DNA of 64,000 nucleotides from contig DDKW01000033.1 in assembly GCA_002339805.1 (NCBI GenBank), positions 14,366 through 78,365 of the forward strand, in the 5' to 3' direction. The first letter of the stretch is position 1; each line of letters starts with the position of its first letter. A model generated the notes under the pieces. That model worked only from the letters and a program-made list of their open reading frames with translations, did not search any database and was not told the origin of the DNA. Position numbers and translations under genes: made by a program. This document shows positions 25,918 through 35,251 of the stretch, piece after piece. Source of the DNA: Dehalococcoidia bacterium UBA2588. Its GTDB lineage: Bacteria; Chloroflexota; Dehalococcoidia; Lucifugimonadales; UBA3495.

Positions 25918-27696
25918 TCACACTTCCTCCGGGGAAACAGAATTCAAGTTTGCATCCAGAATCACATCAGATTCAAAATCATGTTGATAATCATAAATAT
26001 TTTTGTATTCACCATTTAAGCTATACAAGGTTTCATGATTTCCTTCTTCAATAATCCGGCCTTTGTCCATTACAATAATATAATCCGCATCCCTAACCGT
26101 ACTCAATCTATGAGCAATTACAAACGTGGTTCGATTCTTCATTACATTCCTCATAGCTTTTCTTATACGGAATTCCGTATCAACATCAACACTCGATGTT
26201 GAATCATCTAGTACTAAAATAGGAGGATCCATTAGCAAAGTTCTTGCAATAGCGAGTCTTTGACGTTGCCCACCAGACAATGTAGCTCCTCGTTCACCTA
26301 CCCATGTATCATATCCATCAGGAAGCGATTGAATGTGTTCATCTAGCTGGGCTATCTTAGAAACTTCTCTAATATCGGCTAAATCAGCTCCTTCAATACC
26401 GTAAGATATATTTTGCCTGATAGTGGCAGCAAAAAGAAAAATATCTTGTGCTACAATCCCTATATTTTTCCTCAAAGAAGCAAGAGTGTAGTTATTAATA
26501 TCGATCCCATCGATCAATACAGACCCTAAATTAGGATCGTAAAACCTTGATACCAAATGCACCAATGTACTTTTCCCACTTCCGGGAGCACCTAAAATTG
26601 CAGTAACTTGACCAGACTTAACAGACAGATCAATTCCATCCAACACATACTCAGATTTAGTGTAACCAAATTGAATGTTTGCAAAGTGAACATCTCCTGA
26701 CGGACGCTGCATGATTTCCGCATCCGGCCTCTCTACAACTGGGGATGGAGAGTCAATCACTTCAAAAACTCTTTCACCTGCAGGGATTGCTCTAGAGTAG
26801 CTGTTTATTATCCAAGCAGACATACGTATTGGGAAATTTAAAATATTTAAAAGAAATATGAACTCAGTAAGTTGACCTATTGTAAGAGTCCCATTGATTA
26901 CTTTACTTCCCCCAAAATACAGAATGATCCCAATGCCTAACGTGAAAAAAAACGTCGTTGTGGAACTATTACTTGCTTCTAACTTATTAGAATCAAATGT
27001 TATATCTGATAGTTGTTCAGCTTTCTTAGAAAATTTACTTTTCTCATATTCTTCAGCCGCAAATGCTTTTACTACAGGTATGCCTGACAAATTCTCCTGT
27101 AATATCGTTATCAATTGACCAGTCACTTCTTGAACATTAGCCCATAAAATTCGTAATTTATATATAATTGTGGTCGCACGAATTATTAATATCGGAACAA
27201 AAATCAAACTCACCATTGCCAAGAACAAATCTATCCTCATCATCAAAATAGCGACGACTATTATCATAAATATAATATGGAGTGATCTCACCATACCTAA
27301 GTTTATGAATCTCCTCATAGATTCAATGTCCGCTGTGGCACGGGACATAAGATCTCCAGTGTGTTCGTTATCATGATAGGCAAAACTCAAATTTTGCCAT
27401 TTATCATAAAGTAGGTTCCGTAATTTATAAGTGACCATTTGAGACAAAGTGTCTGTGTAATATATTCTTCCATAATCAAATAAACCACGAAGCAGACACA
27501 ATACAAATAGCAGTACTGCCATCCAGACGAGTGTCTGTCGATCTACAAAATCTGAAAGCATTTCGTCTACTGCTAGGCCTAATATAGTCGGTATAGCTAA
27601 AGTAGCTAGAACAGAAAATATCATCGATACGTAACCGGCAACAAGTCGCCATTTATTTTCTAGAGCAATACTTAATATACGTAATAAAATAACCAA
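25918..27696 (-). CDS. ABC exporter, half-transporter with Asp in Walker B
   Basis: A 592-residue half-transporter with six membrane helices and an ATPase domain: Walker A GAPGSGKS, signature LSGGQRQR, and Walker B ILVLDDSTS, where Asp replaces the catalytic Glu. The start is TTG (MVILLRIL). Upstream of it, GTATAC is repeated at 27760-27772. It is the first gene of the two-gene exporter unit and complements the partner downstream, as in TM287/288 or BmrCD. Confidence 0.9.
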   Translation of the reverse strand: MVILLRILSIALENKWRLVAGYVSMIFSVLATLAIPTILGLAVDEMLSDFVDRQTLVWMAVLLFVLCLLRGLFDYGRIYYTDTLSQMVTYKLRNLLYDKWQNLSFAYHDNEHTGDLMSRATADIESMRRFINLGMVRSLHIIFMIIVVAILMMRIDLFLAMVSLIFVPILIIRATTIIYKLRILWANVQEVTGQLITILQENLSGIPVVKAFAAEEYEKSKFSKKAEQLSDITFDSNKLEASNSSTTTFFFTLGIGIILYFGGSKVINGTLTIGQLTEFIFLLNILNFPIRMSAWIINSYSRAIPAGERVFEVIDSPSPVVERPDAEIMQRPSGDVHFANIQFGYTKSEYVLDGIDLSVKSGQVTAILGAPGSGKSTLVHLVSRFYDPNLGSVLIDGIDINNYTLASLRKNIGIVAQDIFLFAATIRQNISYGIEGADLADIREVSKIAQLDEHIQSLPDGYDTWVGERGATLSGGQRQRLAIARTLLMDPPILVLDDSTSSVDVDTEFRIRKAMRNVMKNRTTFVIAHRLSTVRDADYIIVMDKGRIIEEGNHETLYSLNGEYKNIYDYQHDFESDVILDANLNSVSPEEV

Positions 27697-27786
27697 ATTT
27701 AGCTTCTTTAAGACTTAGAATTTCTCAACGGTCGAGTCGCAGGGTCGATATTTGACAAGTATACAGTATACAGCCAAGAACAATAA

Positions 27787-29463
27787 TTACATACGGTCAG
27801 GCGCGTTCATACCCATGAGGTTTAAACATTTTCCAAATACAACTTGCGCTGCTTGGATTAATCTTAATCGCGATTTTGTTATTGCTTCGTCATTAGGATC
27901 TGAAGATATCACTCGACAATGCTCATAAAAAGCATGCGCATACGATGCTAACTCTAAAGCATAATGAGGCATGTGATGTGGTTCCAAACTATCAGCCACT
28001 TGATGGATCACTTCAGGTAATCGTAATAAAGCCTTAATCAGATTCAATTCGTGAATATTATTCAGTAAAGCCAAATCAGCCTGTTCCCAATCAATCTGAT
28101 TTTCTGTGGCCAAAGCCAATATGTTTTGTATCCTGGCATGAGCATACTGAATGTAAAAAACAGGATTCTCGTTAGACGTTTTTTTAGCAAGTTCCATGTC
28201 GAATTCCATTTGAGAAGAAGCACTACGTGCCAGGAAAAAATACCTGCACGCATCTGCGCCTACTTCATCTACGAGTTCCTTTACTGTAATAAAATCTCCA
28301 GTCCTTTTAGAAGCCCTAACAACCTCTTCTCCCTTTTTCAATGTGACCATCTGTGAAATCAAAATTTTCAATTTTGAATCATCTATATCCAGGGCCCGCA
28401 TAGCGGCCTTCAACCTAGATATGTGCCCTTGGTGGTCAGCTCCCCAGATATCAATCACTTGGTCAAATTCTCTAGTCTTAAATTTATTCCTATGATAGGC
28501 AATATCTGAAGCAAAATATGTAGGTTCTCCCGTTGATTTAACAATCACATTATCTTTCTCTTCTTCCAGAATGGTTGATACAAACCACAGAGCATTATCC
28601 ATTTCTTTTAAATAATTTTTTGATTCTAATTCGCCGATAGTATCTCTGTATTCATCACTCCCAAATAATGATTTTTCACTGAACCAATTATCAAATTCAA
28701 CTTGTAATTCGAATAAATCTTCAGATATCGCATTGAGCATCGTATCGGTACTAAATTTAGCCATTTCATTGATAGCATCAGAGTTTCCAATCAGTGATTC
28801 TCCGAATTCCGCATGCAACAATTCAGCTACATCTTTTATGTAGTCTCCTTGATATCCGCCTTCAGGCAACTGATAAGAAGAACCTAATAACTCATGATAT
28901 CTGGCAAGCACAGATTCAAAAAACAACTGCATCTGATTACCAGCATCGTTGATATAATATTCTCTGGTAACAGCATAACCAGCAGCACTCATTATGTTGG
29001 CTAACGAACTACCTATAACTGCTCCTCGAGCATGCCCAACATGTACTGGGCCAGTTGGATTAACACTTACAAACTCTATCATCACTTTTTCTAGATTATC
29101 TAAGTGATTGTCTCCAAAATTTGTACCATCCTCGATAATATGCCCTATTTCCGCCTGTACCCATTTGTCTTCAAGTTTAAAATTTATAAAACCTGGTGCG
29201 GCCACAGAGATTTCTGACAGAAAATCAGTGTCAGGCCATTCAGATATAATTTGATCTGCGATTGCCATTGGATTGTTTCCAAATAGTTTTGTAATCCTTA
29301 ATGGAAGGTTGGTTGCATAGTCTCCATGCTCAAAATTAGCAGGACGATCTATTTCCACGAAGTCAATGCCATCCAAATGGATGTTATTGTTGTCCGCTAC
29401 TCTCTGGAGGCATCCCAATAAAATGTCTCGCAATTTCTCTTTTATATTCGATTTAACAGGCAT
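27787..29463 (-). CDS. argS: Arginyl-tRNA synthetase
   Basis: A 558-residue class I synthetase. The N-terminal domain is followed by NPTGPVHVGHARGA with the HIGH-equivalent HVGH at 141-144; the KMSKS loop is the degenerate form common in ArgRS (VRASKRTGDFI). The C-terminal helical anticodon domain ends in LNLMGMNAPDRM. It charges tRNA-Arg. It stands alone, with no visible partner, and no terminator between it and the ABC exporter genes. Confidence 0.95.
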   Translation of the reverse strand: MPVKSNIKEKLRDILLGCLQRVADNNNIHLDGIDFVEIDRPANFEHGDYATNLPLRITKLFGNNPMAIADQIISEWPDTDFLSEISVAAPGFINFKLEDKWVQAEIGHIIEDGTNFGDNHLDNLEKVMIEFVSVNPTGPVHVGHARGAVIGSSLANIMSAAGYAVTREYYINDAGNQMQLFFESVLARYHELLGSSYQLPEGGYQGDYIKDVAELLHAEFGESLIGNSDAINEMAKFSTDTMLNAISEDLFELQVEFDNWFSEKSLFGSDEYRDTIGELESKNYLKEMDNALWFVSTILEEEKDNVIVKSTGEPTYFASDIAYHRNKFKTREFDQVIDIWGADHQGHISRLKAAMRALDIDDSKLKILISQMVTLKKGEEVVRASKRTGDFITVKELVDEVGADACRYFFLARSASSQMEFDMELAKKTSNENPVFYIQYAHARIQNILALATENQIDWEQADLALLNNIHELNLIKALLRLPEVIHQVADSLEPHHMPHYALELASYAHAFYEHCRVISSDPNDEAITKSRLRLIQAAQVVFGKCLNLMGMNAPDRM

Positions 29464-29551
29464 TTAAAAAACTAACTAACAAATTTAGATTAATGCAGTA
29501 CAATAATCAGTACCTAGTATACTATCAAAAAAAAAACCTAAAAAGGCAATT

Positions 29552-30250
29552 ATGTTGAATCCAATAAAAACCATAGCATTACTCGGAGGCAATGAATTCA
29601 CGGCAAATTGTGTAAATGCAGATACCAAAATACTAGAAGTAATTAACAAAGATAAACCAACGATTCAAATATTGCCAACTGCTAATGTTCATCACCCCGA
29701 CATAGCCGCTCAAAATGGGATTAGTTACTTCGAAACTTTAGGCTATACATCGAACAGAATAATGGTTACAAACCTCAAGGAAGCCAATAACCAAAATAAT
29801 TTGGGGCAACTGTCAGACTGCGATCTTTTATATCTACCAGGCGGTAATCCGCAACATTTATTCCAGTCGCTGTTGAATAGCAAACTATTACAAGAAATTA
29901 TAACTCGGTCAGAACAAGGAATGGTGATAGCAGGCTCCAGTGCCGGCGCGATGGTTATGGGCGAATTACTCAAAAATCCTCCACAAGGTACCTGGTCGTC
30001 TGGTCTAGGCTTGATACCTAATCTGGGGATAATTCCCCATCACGAGAACGTAAATCATCTAGACACTCACAATTTATTGCTAGATACAGTACTAAAAGAT
30101 AATCCACACGCTATTATATATGGCATCTCAATCGAGTCTGGCTGCATAGTTAAAGGTAACTCGGTGTCAGTGATTGGCAATGACGACCTAATACGTTACT
30201 CCTTATCGGGGTATTCAAGCTGCCGGGTAAATGAATCAATAGAATTGTAG
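29552..30250 (+). CDS. Peptidase S51 / cyanophycinase-like protein
   Basis: A 232-residue Ser hydrolase of the type 1 glutamine-amidotransferase-like fold. The nucleophile elbow GSSAG has Ser130; LPGGNPQHLF at about 96 and a later His (IPHHENVNH) are consistent with S51. Members are cyanophycinases and dipeptidase E. No cyanophycin synthetase is in the window, so peptidase versus cyanophycinase is undecided. It ends 2 nt before the convergent hisIE gene. Confidence 0.75.
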   Translation: MLNPIKTIALLGGNEFTANCVNADTKILEVINKDKPTIQILPTANVHHPDIAAQNGISYFETLGYTSNRIMVTNLKEANNQNNLGQLSDCDLLYLPGGNPQHLFQSLLNSKLLQEIITRSEQGMVIAGSSAGAMVMGELLKNPPQGTWSSGLGLIPNLGIIPHHENVNHLDTHNLLLDTVLKDNPHAIIYGISIESGCIVKGNSVSVIGNDDLIRYSLSGYSSCRVNESIEL

Positions 30251-30252
30251 CC

Positions 30253-30879
30253 CTATTTCTGCCTGTCAGCTAAATTATTCCAAATTTCATTCAGGCCAAT
30301 ACCATATTCAGAGAGTAAAACTAGAAGATGGTACAACAAATCAGAAGTTTCATTTACAACATTGTCTCTATTTTCCCGCAAGCTTGCTAGCCCCGTTTCT
30401 CCAGCTTCTTCTATTACTTTTTGAGCTATTCTATCGATTCCATCTCTAAACAATTCTGTCGTATAACTCCCTTCCGGCATAGAGGATTTTCTTTCTTGTA
30501 TAGTTGCATAAAGATCGTCTAATATTCCAGAATCTTGCGTAACTTTCTTATACCCTGTTGGGACTGCAGTAATTTTATTAAAAAAACAAGAAACCACTCC
30601 AGTATGGCACGTAGGCCCATCTGGTTTAACTTTCAATAACAATGTATCAGTGTCGCAATCAGTCCAAATTTCCACTACATTCAAGTAGTTTCCAGAGACC
30701 TCACCTTTATGCCAAAGATCTTCTCTGCTCCTACTATAGAACCAAACTTGTGTACCTTCCATTGTCCTTTTTATAGTGCCCGGATTCATATAACCCAGCA
30801 TAAGAACTTCCCCACTTTCACTGTCCTGAGCTATCGCGGGAATTAATCCTTTACCATCAAGTGTTAAATCCATACTCAT
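30253..30879 (-). CDS. hisIE: Phosphoribosyl-AMP cyclohydrolase / phosphoribosyl-ATP pyrophosphatase
   Basis: A 208-residue bifunctional HisIE. The N-terminal cyclohydrolase has MLGYMNPGTI, TDCDTDTLLLKV and the metal Cys in GPTCHTG; the C-terminal pyrophosphohydrolase has RIAQKVIEEAGETG and NETSDLLYHLLVL. It performs steps two and three of histidine synthesis. It is the last gene of the cluster that also holds hisF and hisS, 18 nt after the HAD gene. An AAAGG Shine-Dalgarno supports the start. Confidence 0.95.
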   Translation of the reverse strand: MSMDLTLDGKGLIPAIAQDSESGEVLMLGYMNPGTIKRTMEGTQVWFYSRSREDLWHKGEVSGNYLNVVEIWTDCDTDTLLLKVKPDGPTCHTGVVSCFFNKITAVPTGYKKVTQDSGILDDLYATIQERKSSMPEGSYTTELFRDGIDRIAQKVIEEAGETGLASLRENRDNVVNETSDLLYHLLVLLSEYGIGLNEIWNNLADRQK

Positions 30880-30897
30880 ACCAAAACCTTTATTTCT

Positions 30898-31608
30898 TTA
30901 TTTACCAAGGAGATCTAGCAATCCCGTCAAATCCGTGATTTCTGCATATGGCCTATGTAGATTCGGGTCCACAGGTTCATTTTTACGGTTCACCCAGACT
31001 GCTTTCATACCTACAGACGTAGGCCCTTCCACATCCTCATATTGTCTATCTCCAACATATACAACCTCAGAAGCATTAACTTTTAATAGTTTTAAAGACT
31101 CTTCAAAAATATCCGGCATTGGCTTATAAGACTGTACATCTTCCGAAGAAACCACCACAGCCAAGTTAATTTTTATTCTTTCAATAACCGGATGAAGAAA
31201 ACTATTATCTGCATTGGATGCAATCCCAATTGTATAATTCTGAGACAAAGCCTTTAAGACCGAATCCGTTTCATCAAAGAGAGGCCGCTTTCCCAAATCA
31301 TCTATACAATCCTGAGCCATGGCTCCAGCGTTCCCTTTATCGCCAGTTTGTGTTAACGCATATTCAAAACTGTTAGTCCAACCATCCAAGTATGATATGA
31401 AGTCAGAATCTGCGATAATTCTAGAATGAGAAAACTTTTTATCTCCTTCTCTCCATATATTCCAAAACTCTTCTGCATTCACAGATATATTGTATTGATT
31501 TACTAGTTTGTCAAATTCTGCAGACCAGAATTCTGTGGAATTATTGGCTAAGGTATTAAACATATCAAAAAGTACAACTTGTATTTTGCCCATAGTATTA
31601 TTATTCAT
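30898..31608 (-). CDS. HAD-superfamily hydrolase
   Basis: A 236-residue HAD protein. Motif I is DMFNT, with the nucleophile Asp but Phe at the +2 position that is Asp in phosphatases; this resembles L-2-haloacid dehalogenases, where Tyr is common there. Motif II is GIASNA, the motif III Lys lies in SYKPMPDIF, and motif IV is VGDRQYEDV. It overlaps hisF by the ATGA tetranucleotide with an AAGGAT Shine-Dalgarno. In this position a histidinol-phosphatase role would be attractive, but the missing acid/base Asp argues against it. Confidence 0.8.
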   Translation of the reverse strand: MNNNTMGKIQVVLFDMFNTLANNSTEFWSAEFDKLVNQYNISVNAEEFWNIWREGDKKFSHSRIIADSDFISYLDGWTNSFEYALTQTGDKGNAGAMAQDCIDDLGKRPLFDETDSVLKALSQNYTIGIASNADNSFLHPVIERIKINLAVVVSSEDVQSYKPMPDIFEESLKLLKVNASEVVYVGDRQYEDVEGPTSVGMKAVWVNRKNEPVDPNLHRPYAEITDLTGLLDLLGK

Positions 31609-32366
31609 ATCCTTACCGCTATGCCCTGTTCCTTAAGGTATTTTTTTACATCGTTCACGGTATATTTACCAAAGTGGAATATGCTGGCGGCCAAGACCGC
31701 ATCAGCTTTACCCCTTTCAAACGCATTATAAATGTGTTCCATCTCTCCAGCTCCACCACTAGCAATAACAGGAACCGATACAGACTCAGAAACCGATTTG
31801 AGTAAATCTAGATCATAACCAGATTGCTGCCCATCTGTGTCCATGCTTGTCAGTAATAATTCACCAGCACCTAAATCCACTAGCTCCCGAGCCCATTCAA
31901 TTACATTTAGACCTACAGGTGTTCTTCCTCCATTCACATACACTTCCCAAATACCCAGGTCTTCATTGCGTTTCGCATCTATAGCGGCCACGATACACTG
32001 AGATCCAAATTCTTGAGCGGACTCACGCACGAGTTGCGGGTCTTTCACAGCGGCAGTATTCAATGAAATTTTGTCTGCTCCTGCTCTAAGCATATCTCGT
32101 ATGTTTGAAATAGAACGGATACCACCTCCAACAGTTAGAGGTATAAAAACTTCAGCCGACACCTGCTCAACAACATTGACCATAGTGTTGCGATTATCAG
32201 ATGACGCAGTGATATCCAAAAAAACAAGCTCATCGCATCCTTGGTCGTTATAATAAGCAGCTAATTCCGCAGGGTCTCCTGCGTCTCTCAGGTTTACGAA
32301 ACTAGTACCTTTTACAACTCTGCCATTGTCTACATCTAAGCAAGGAATAATCCGTTTAGTGAACAT
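31605..32366 (-). CDS. hisF: Imidazole glycerol phosphate synthase, cyclase subunit
   Basis: A 253-residue TIM-barrel cyclase. The catalytic Asp11 is in [14 protein letters not shown] and the second, near residue 130, in [24 protein letters not shown] and [11 protein letters not shown] are phosphate-binding loops. With HisH (not in the window) it forms imidazole glycerol phosphate. It lies 41 nt after hisS and overlaps the HAD gene. Confidence 0.95.
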   Translation of the reverse strand: MFTKRIIPCLDVDNGRVVKGTSFVNLRDAGDPAELAAYYNDQGCDELVFLDITASSDNRNTMVNVVEQVSAEVFIPLTVGGGIRSISNIRDMLRAGADKISLNTAAVKDPQLVRESAQEFGSQCIVAAIDAKRNEDLGIWEVYVNGGRTPVGLNVIEWARELVDLGAGELLLTSMDTDGQQSGYDLDLLKSVSESVSVPVIASGGAGEMEHIYNAFERGKADAVLAASIFHFGKYTVNDVKKYLKEQGIAVRI

Positions 32367-32407
32367 CCAGTCCTCTTATTCTTCAGTTGAATCAGCTATA
32401 TACGCCA

Positions 32408-33652
32408 TCACAATCCCAGCATGAATTCATCTACAGAACATATGTTCTGGTCTGCAGTAGCCATGTCTTTAATCACTAATTCATTACGTTCTAATTCTGA
32501 TTCTCCGATTATGATAACGAAAGGAACATTAAGCGAATTGGCTTGCCTCATCTGTCCTCTTAAGCCTCTAGTACCATTTGCGACCATGGCTCCAATCCCT
32601 TTTTCGCGAATTTGATTAGCTATTCTTATAGCTCGTATCCTCGCTTTATCCCCAACATTTACAATCAAATATTTAGGAGACTGAATATCAGGTATTTCTA
32701 CTGATTCCTTGATCAAGTTTAGAGTTAATCGTTCTATCCCCGTCGCAAATCCCATAGCTGGAACAACTCTTCCTCCTATTTGTTCTATGAGCGCGTCATA
32801 CCTTCCACCACCTAAAATAGTGGATTGTCCACCAACATCTTTAGGTTGGATTTCAAATACGGTTTTAGTGTAATAATCAAGACCTCTGACTAACTTATGA
32901 TCGATTGTATAGGGAATTTCCAATTCTCTTAAATAATCCAGGACTGATCCCCAATGCGATTCACATTCTTCACACAAGTAATTAATTGATTTAGGAGCGT
33001 CTATAGATAATGTTGAGCATTCTTTATTTTTACAGTCCAATAACCTTAATGGGTTACGATCAATTCTATTAAGGCAATCTTTGCATAATTCATCTCTATA
33101 AGTCTCATAATATTGTTTAAGGGATTCCACATAAGCAGGCCTACAATTTGAATCCCCAATAGAGTTTATAAACAGATTGATTTCGTTAAGGCCAATCCCT
33201 GTAATCAAATCATGAGCAAACTTAATAATCTCAACATCTATAGAAGGATCTGGATCACCAATAGCTTCTATCCCGAACTGGTGATGTTCTCTGTATCTAC
33301 CTGCTTGAGGTCTCTCATACCTAAAAACTGAGCAAAAATAATTCAGTCTCACTGGCTGAGCAAAATTATGCATCCCATGCTCAAGATACGCACGACAGAT
33401 GGACGCTGTTCCTTCTGGTCTAAGAGTCATGCTGTCTCCACCTCTATCATCAAAAGAGTACATTTCTTTATCCACTATATCTGTGCCTTCACCTACCGAC
33501 CTAACAAAGAGAGAAGAGTCTTCAAAAGTAGGGGTATCAACCCTTGAATATCCGTATAACGAAGATAATTGATTTGCTACTTTTTCAATATGCCTAGAAT
33601 ATTTTTGTTTATCTGGCAGTAAGTCCGCAGTTCCTCGTGGTGCTTTAAACAA
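32408..33652 (-). CDS. hisS: Histidyl-tRNA synthetase
   Basis: A 414-residue class II synthetase. It starts at TTG with the family N-terminus FKAPRGTADLLP. Motif 2 is RYERPQAGRYREHHQFG, the histidine-binding motif is RGLDYYTKTVFEI, and motif 3 is GFATGIERL; the C-terminal anticodon-binding domain follows. A four-Cys insert (CKDC, CKNKEC, CEEC) is typical of one HisRS subgroup. The grouping with hisF and hisIE suggests coupled control of histidine supply. Confidence 0.94.
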   Translation of the reverse strand: MFKAPRGTADLLPDKQKYSRHIEKVANQLSSLYGYSRVDTPTFEDSSLFVRSVGEGTDIVDKEMYSFDDRGGDSMTLRPEGTASICRAYLEHGMHNFAQPVRLNYFCSVFRYERPQAGRYREHHQFGIEAIGDPDPSIDVEIIKFAHDLITGIGLNEINLFINSIGDSNCRPAYVESLKQYYETYRDELCKDCLNRIDRNPLRLLDCKNKECSTLSIDAPKSINYLCEECESHWGSVLDYLRELEIPYTIDHKLVRGLDYYTKTVFEIQPKDVGGQSTILGGGRYDALIEQIGGRVVPAMGFATGIERLTLNLIKESVEIPDIQSPKYLIVNVGDKARIRAIRIANQIREKGIGAMVANGTRGLRGQMRQANSLNVPFVIIIGESELERNELVIKDMATADQNICSVDEFMLGL

Positions 33653-33706
33653 CCGTTATTACCTCATATATGTATTTGGAATTTATTATACACAGGGAAA
33701 ACATTA

Positions 33707-34939
33707 TTAAATGATACCTTGTTCTTTCATTTGTACTAATTCCGAATCATTCAAGCCACCCAAACTCTTCAATATCTCATCATTATCTTCACCTAGAGTG
33801 GGTGGTGTTTTATGGTCGATCAATTCTGTTGAAGTTAATCTAAACGGAGTATCAACAGTCCTGAACCTACCTCCTAGGGTATCTCCAGTTTCTACAAACA
33901 TTTTACGAGCTTCCAAGTGTGGGCATTGATCCAAATCTTGTACATCTTGAACCATTCCCATAGAAAATCCAAAGTCTATCAATGTTTGAGAAACAATTTT
34001 TTTCTCTTGTCCTTTTGACCAAGATTCTATAGCTGGGATCACATTATCAAAATAAAATTGACCTCCTCCACCTTCCCCAAGGTATCTTGGGTCATCTAAC
34101 AAATCTTGTCTCCCAATCAATTCCCATAATTGTTTCCATTTATCTCTACCTCTGGCTCCTGCTAGAACCACGTAACCATCCTTAGCCTGTAATGTTAATT
34201 GAGCAGATATCATGTTCTCACGGGCCCGAGTCGTAACTGTTCCTGTTGCCTGATAATAAGGCATACTACTTGTTGTGTGAGCAACCATACAATCGTACAT
34301 CGCAGTATCAACATGTTGGCCTATTCCAGTTTGTCGCTTTGTTTCTAGAGCCATCATGATACCCAATGCAGCCCATAAACCAGGAATGGAATCTCCCATA
34401 TTGTCTCCTACCATGTGAGGAGGCCCATCAGGAGCACCTGTAGATTCCATCCATCCACCCATTCCTTGAACACATGGATTATTTGCCGGCCAATCAGAAT
34501 ACGGTCCATCATAATCTTCGTGAGCCCCATATCCCGTTATACTTGCATATACCAAACCTACATTAATTGATTTAAGCACATCATACGAATAACCTAACCT
34601 GTCCATAGCTCCGGGCCCCCAATTATCGATGAGGACATCTGATTGCTGAATCATGTTCTCAAAGGCTTTTTTTGCTCTGGCATCTCTTAAATCTAACGAT
34701 ACACTTTTTTTATTCCGGTTTACGCCTAAAAATCTAGCACTGATAGATTCACCTTTGTCATTATGCATTATGGGTTGATTCGCACGGGCTTGTTCACCTG
34801 TGCCTGGTCTCTCTATTTTTATGACTTCTGCTCCCATGTCACCAAGTATCATTGAACAAAAAGGGCCCGCAACGATGTGCGTAAGATCCAATACTCTTAT
34901 GTTCTTCAAAGGTAATGGAAGTTTATTTTGATTAGACAT
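33707..34939 (-). CDS. CaiB/BaiF (class III) CoA-transferase
   Basis: A 410-residue family III CoA-transferase. RVLDLTHIVAGPFCSM and GAEVIKIERPGTGE at the N-terminus are signature segments; HMVGDNMGD is the stretch expected to hold the catalytic Asp that forms the mixed anhydride. These enzymes move CoA between organic acids; the acid is unknown. It is the first gene of the his cluster, 54 nt before hisS, with a GGAGGA Shine-Dalgarno, and it may share a divergent promoter region with tRNA-Asp. Confidence 0.9.
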   Translation of the reverse strand: MSNQNKLPLPLKNIRVLDLTHIVAGPFCSMILGDMGAEVIKIERPGTGEQARANQPIMHNDKGESISARFLGVNRNKKSVSLDLRDARAKKAFENMIQQSDVLIDNWGPGAMDRLGYSYDVLKSINVGLVYASITGYGAHEDYDGPYSDWPANNPCVQGMGGWMESTGAPDGPPHMVGDNMGDSIPGLWAALGIMMALETKRQTGIGQHVDTAMYDCMVAHTTSSMPYYQATGTVTTRARENMISAQLTLQAKDGYVVLAGARGRDKWKQLWELIGRQDLLDDPRYLGEGGGGQFYFDNVIPAIESWSKGQEKKIVSQTLIDFGFSMGMVQDVQDLDQCPHLEARKMFVETGDTLGGRFRTVDTPFRLTSTELIDHKTPPTLGEDNDEILKSLGGLNDSELVQMKEQGII

Positions 34940-34990
34940 TACTATGTCCTCCTAAGAAATTTAAATGTAAGTCAATTTTTATAAATATTC

Positions 34991-35020
34991 TTGACAGTTC
35001 GTACGAAACCGCAATAAACT
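34991..35020 (+). promoter_or_regulatory. Candidate promoter of tRNA-Asp
   Basis: A perfect TTGACA (34991-34996) is followed after 18 nt by TAAACT (35015-35020), placing the start about 15 nt before the tRNA. An inverted repeat, ACAGTTC (34994-35000) and GAACTGT (35021-35027), brackets the -10, and TTCGTACGAA is a palindrome inside the spacer. The repeats could be an operator for either this promoter or the divergent CoA-transferase. Confidence 0.5.
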
Positions 35021-35042
35021 GAACTGTACTAAATTATTTTAT

Positions 35043-35119
35043 GGCCCCGTGGTGTAGCGGTTCAACATACTGCCCTGTCACGGCAGAGATCGTGGGTTCG
35101 AATCCCATCGGGGTCGCCA
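35043..35119 (+). tRNA. tRNA-Asp (GTC)
   Basis: The acceptor stem GGCCCCG pairs with CGGGGTC including one G-T pair. The anticodon stem CTGCC/GGCAG encloses loop CTGTCAC with anticodon GTC at 35077-35079. The T-arm contains GTTCGAATC. CCA is encoded at the 3' end (35117-35119). Confidence 0.97.
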
Positions 35120-35251
35120 CTAAATCAAACAACACCCACTGACTCAATATTCTACAATAAAACTAGGAATCTGGTACTAATCTACACATTTTAAATTTAA
35201 CTCTTAATGTATTACAATTCTGGTTCTGCAAATAAAGTGTTTGGAGTAATT

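Noticed and set aside
35043-35119. tRNA-Asp as an attachment site of an integrated element
   Set aside because: No integrase, no repeated tRNA 3' end nearby and only housekeeping or metabolic genes around it.
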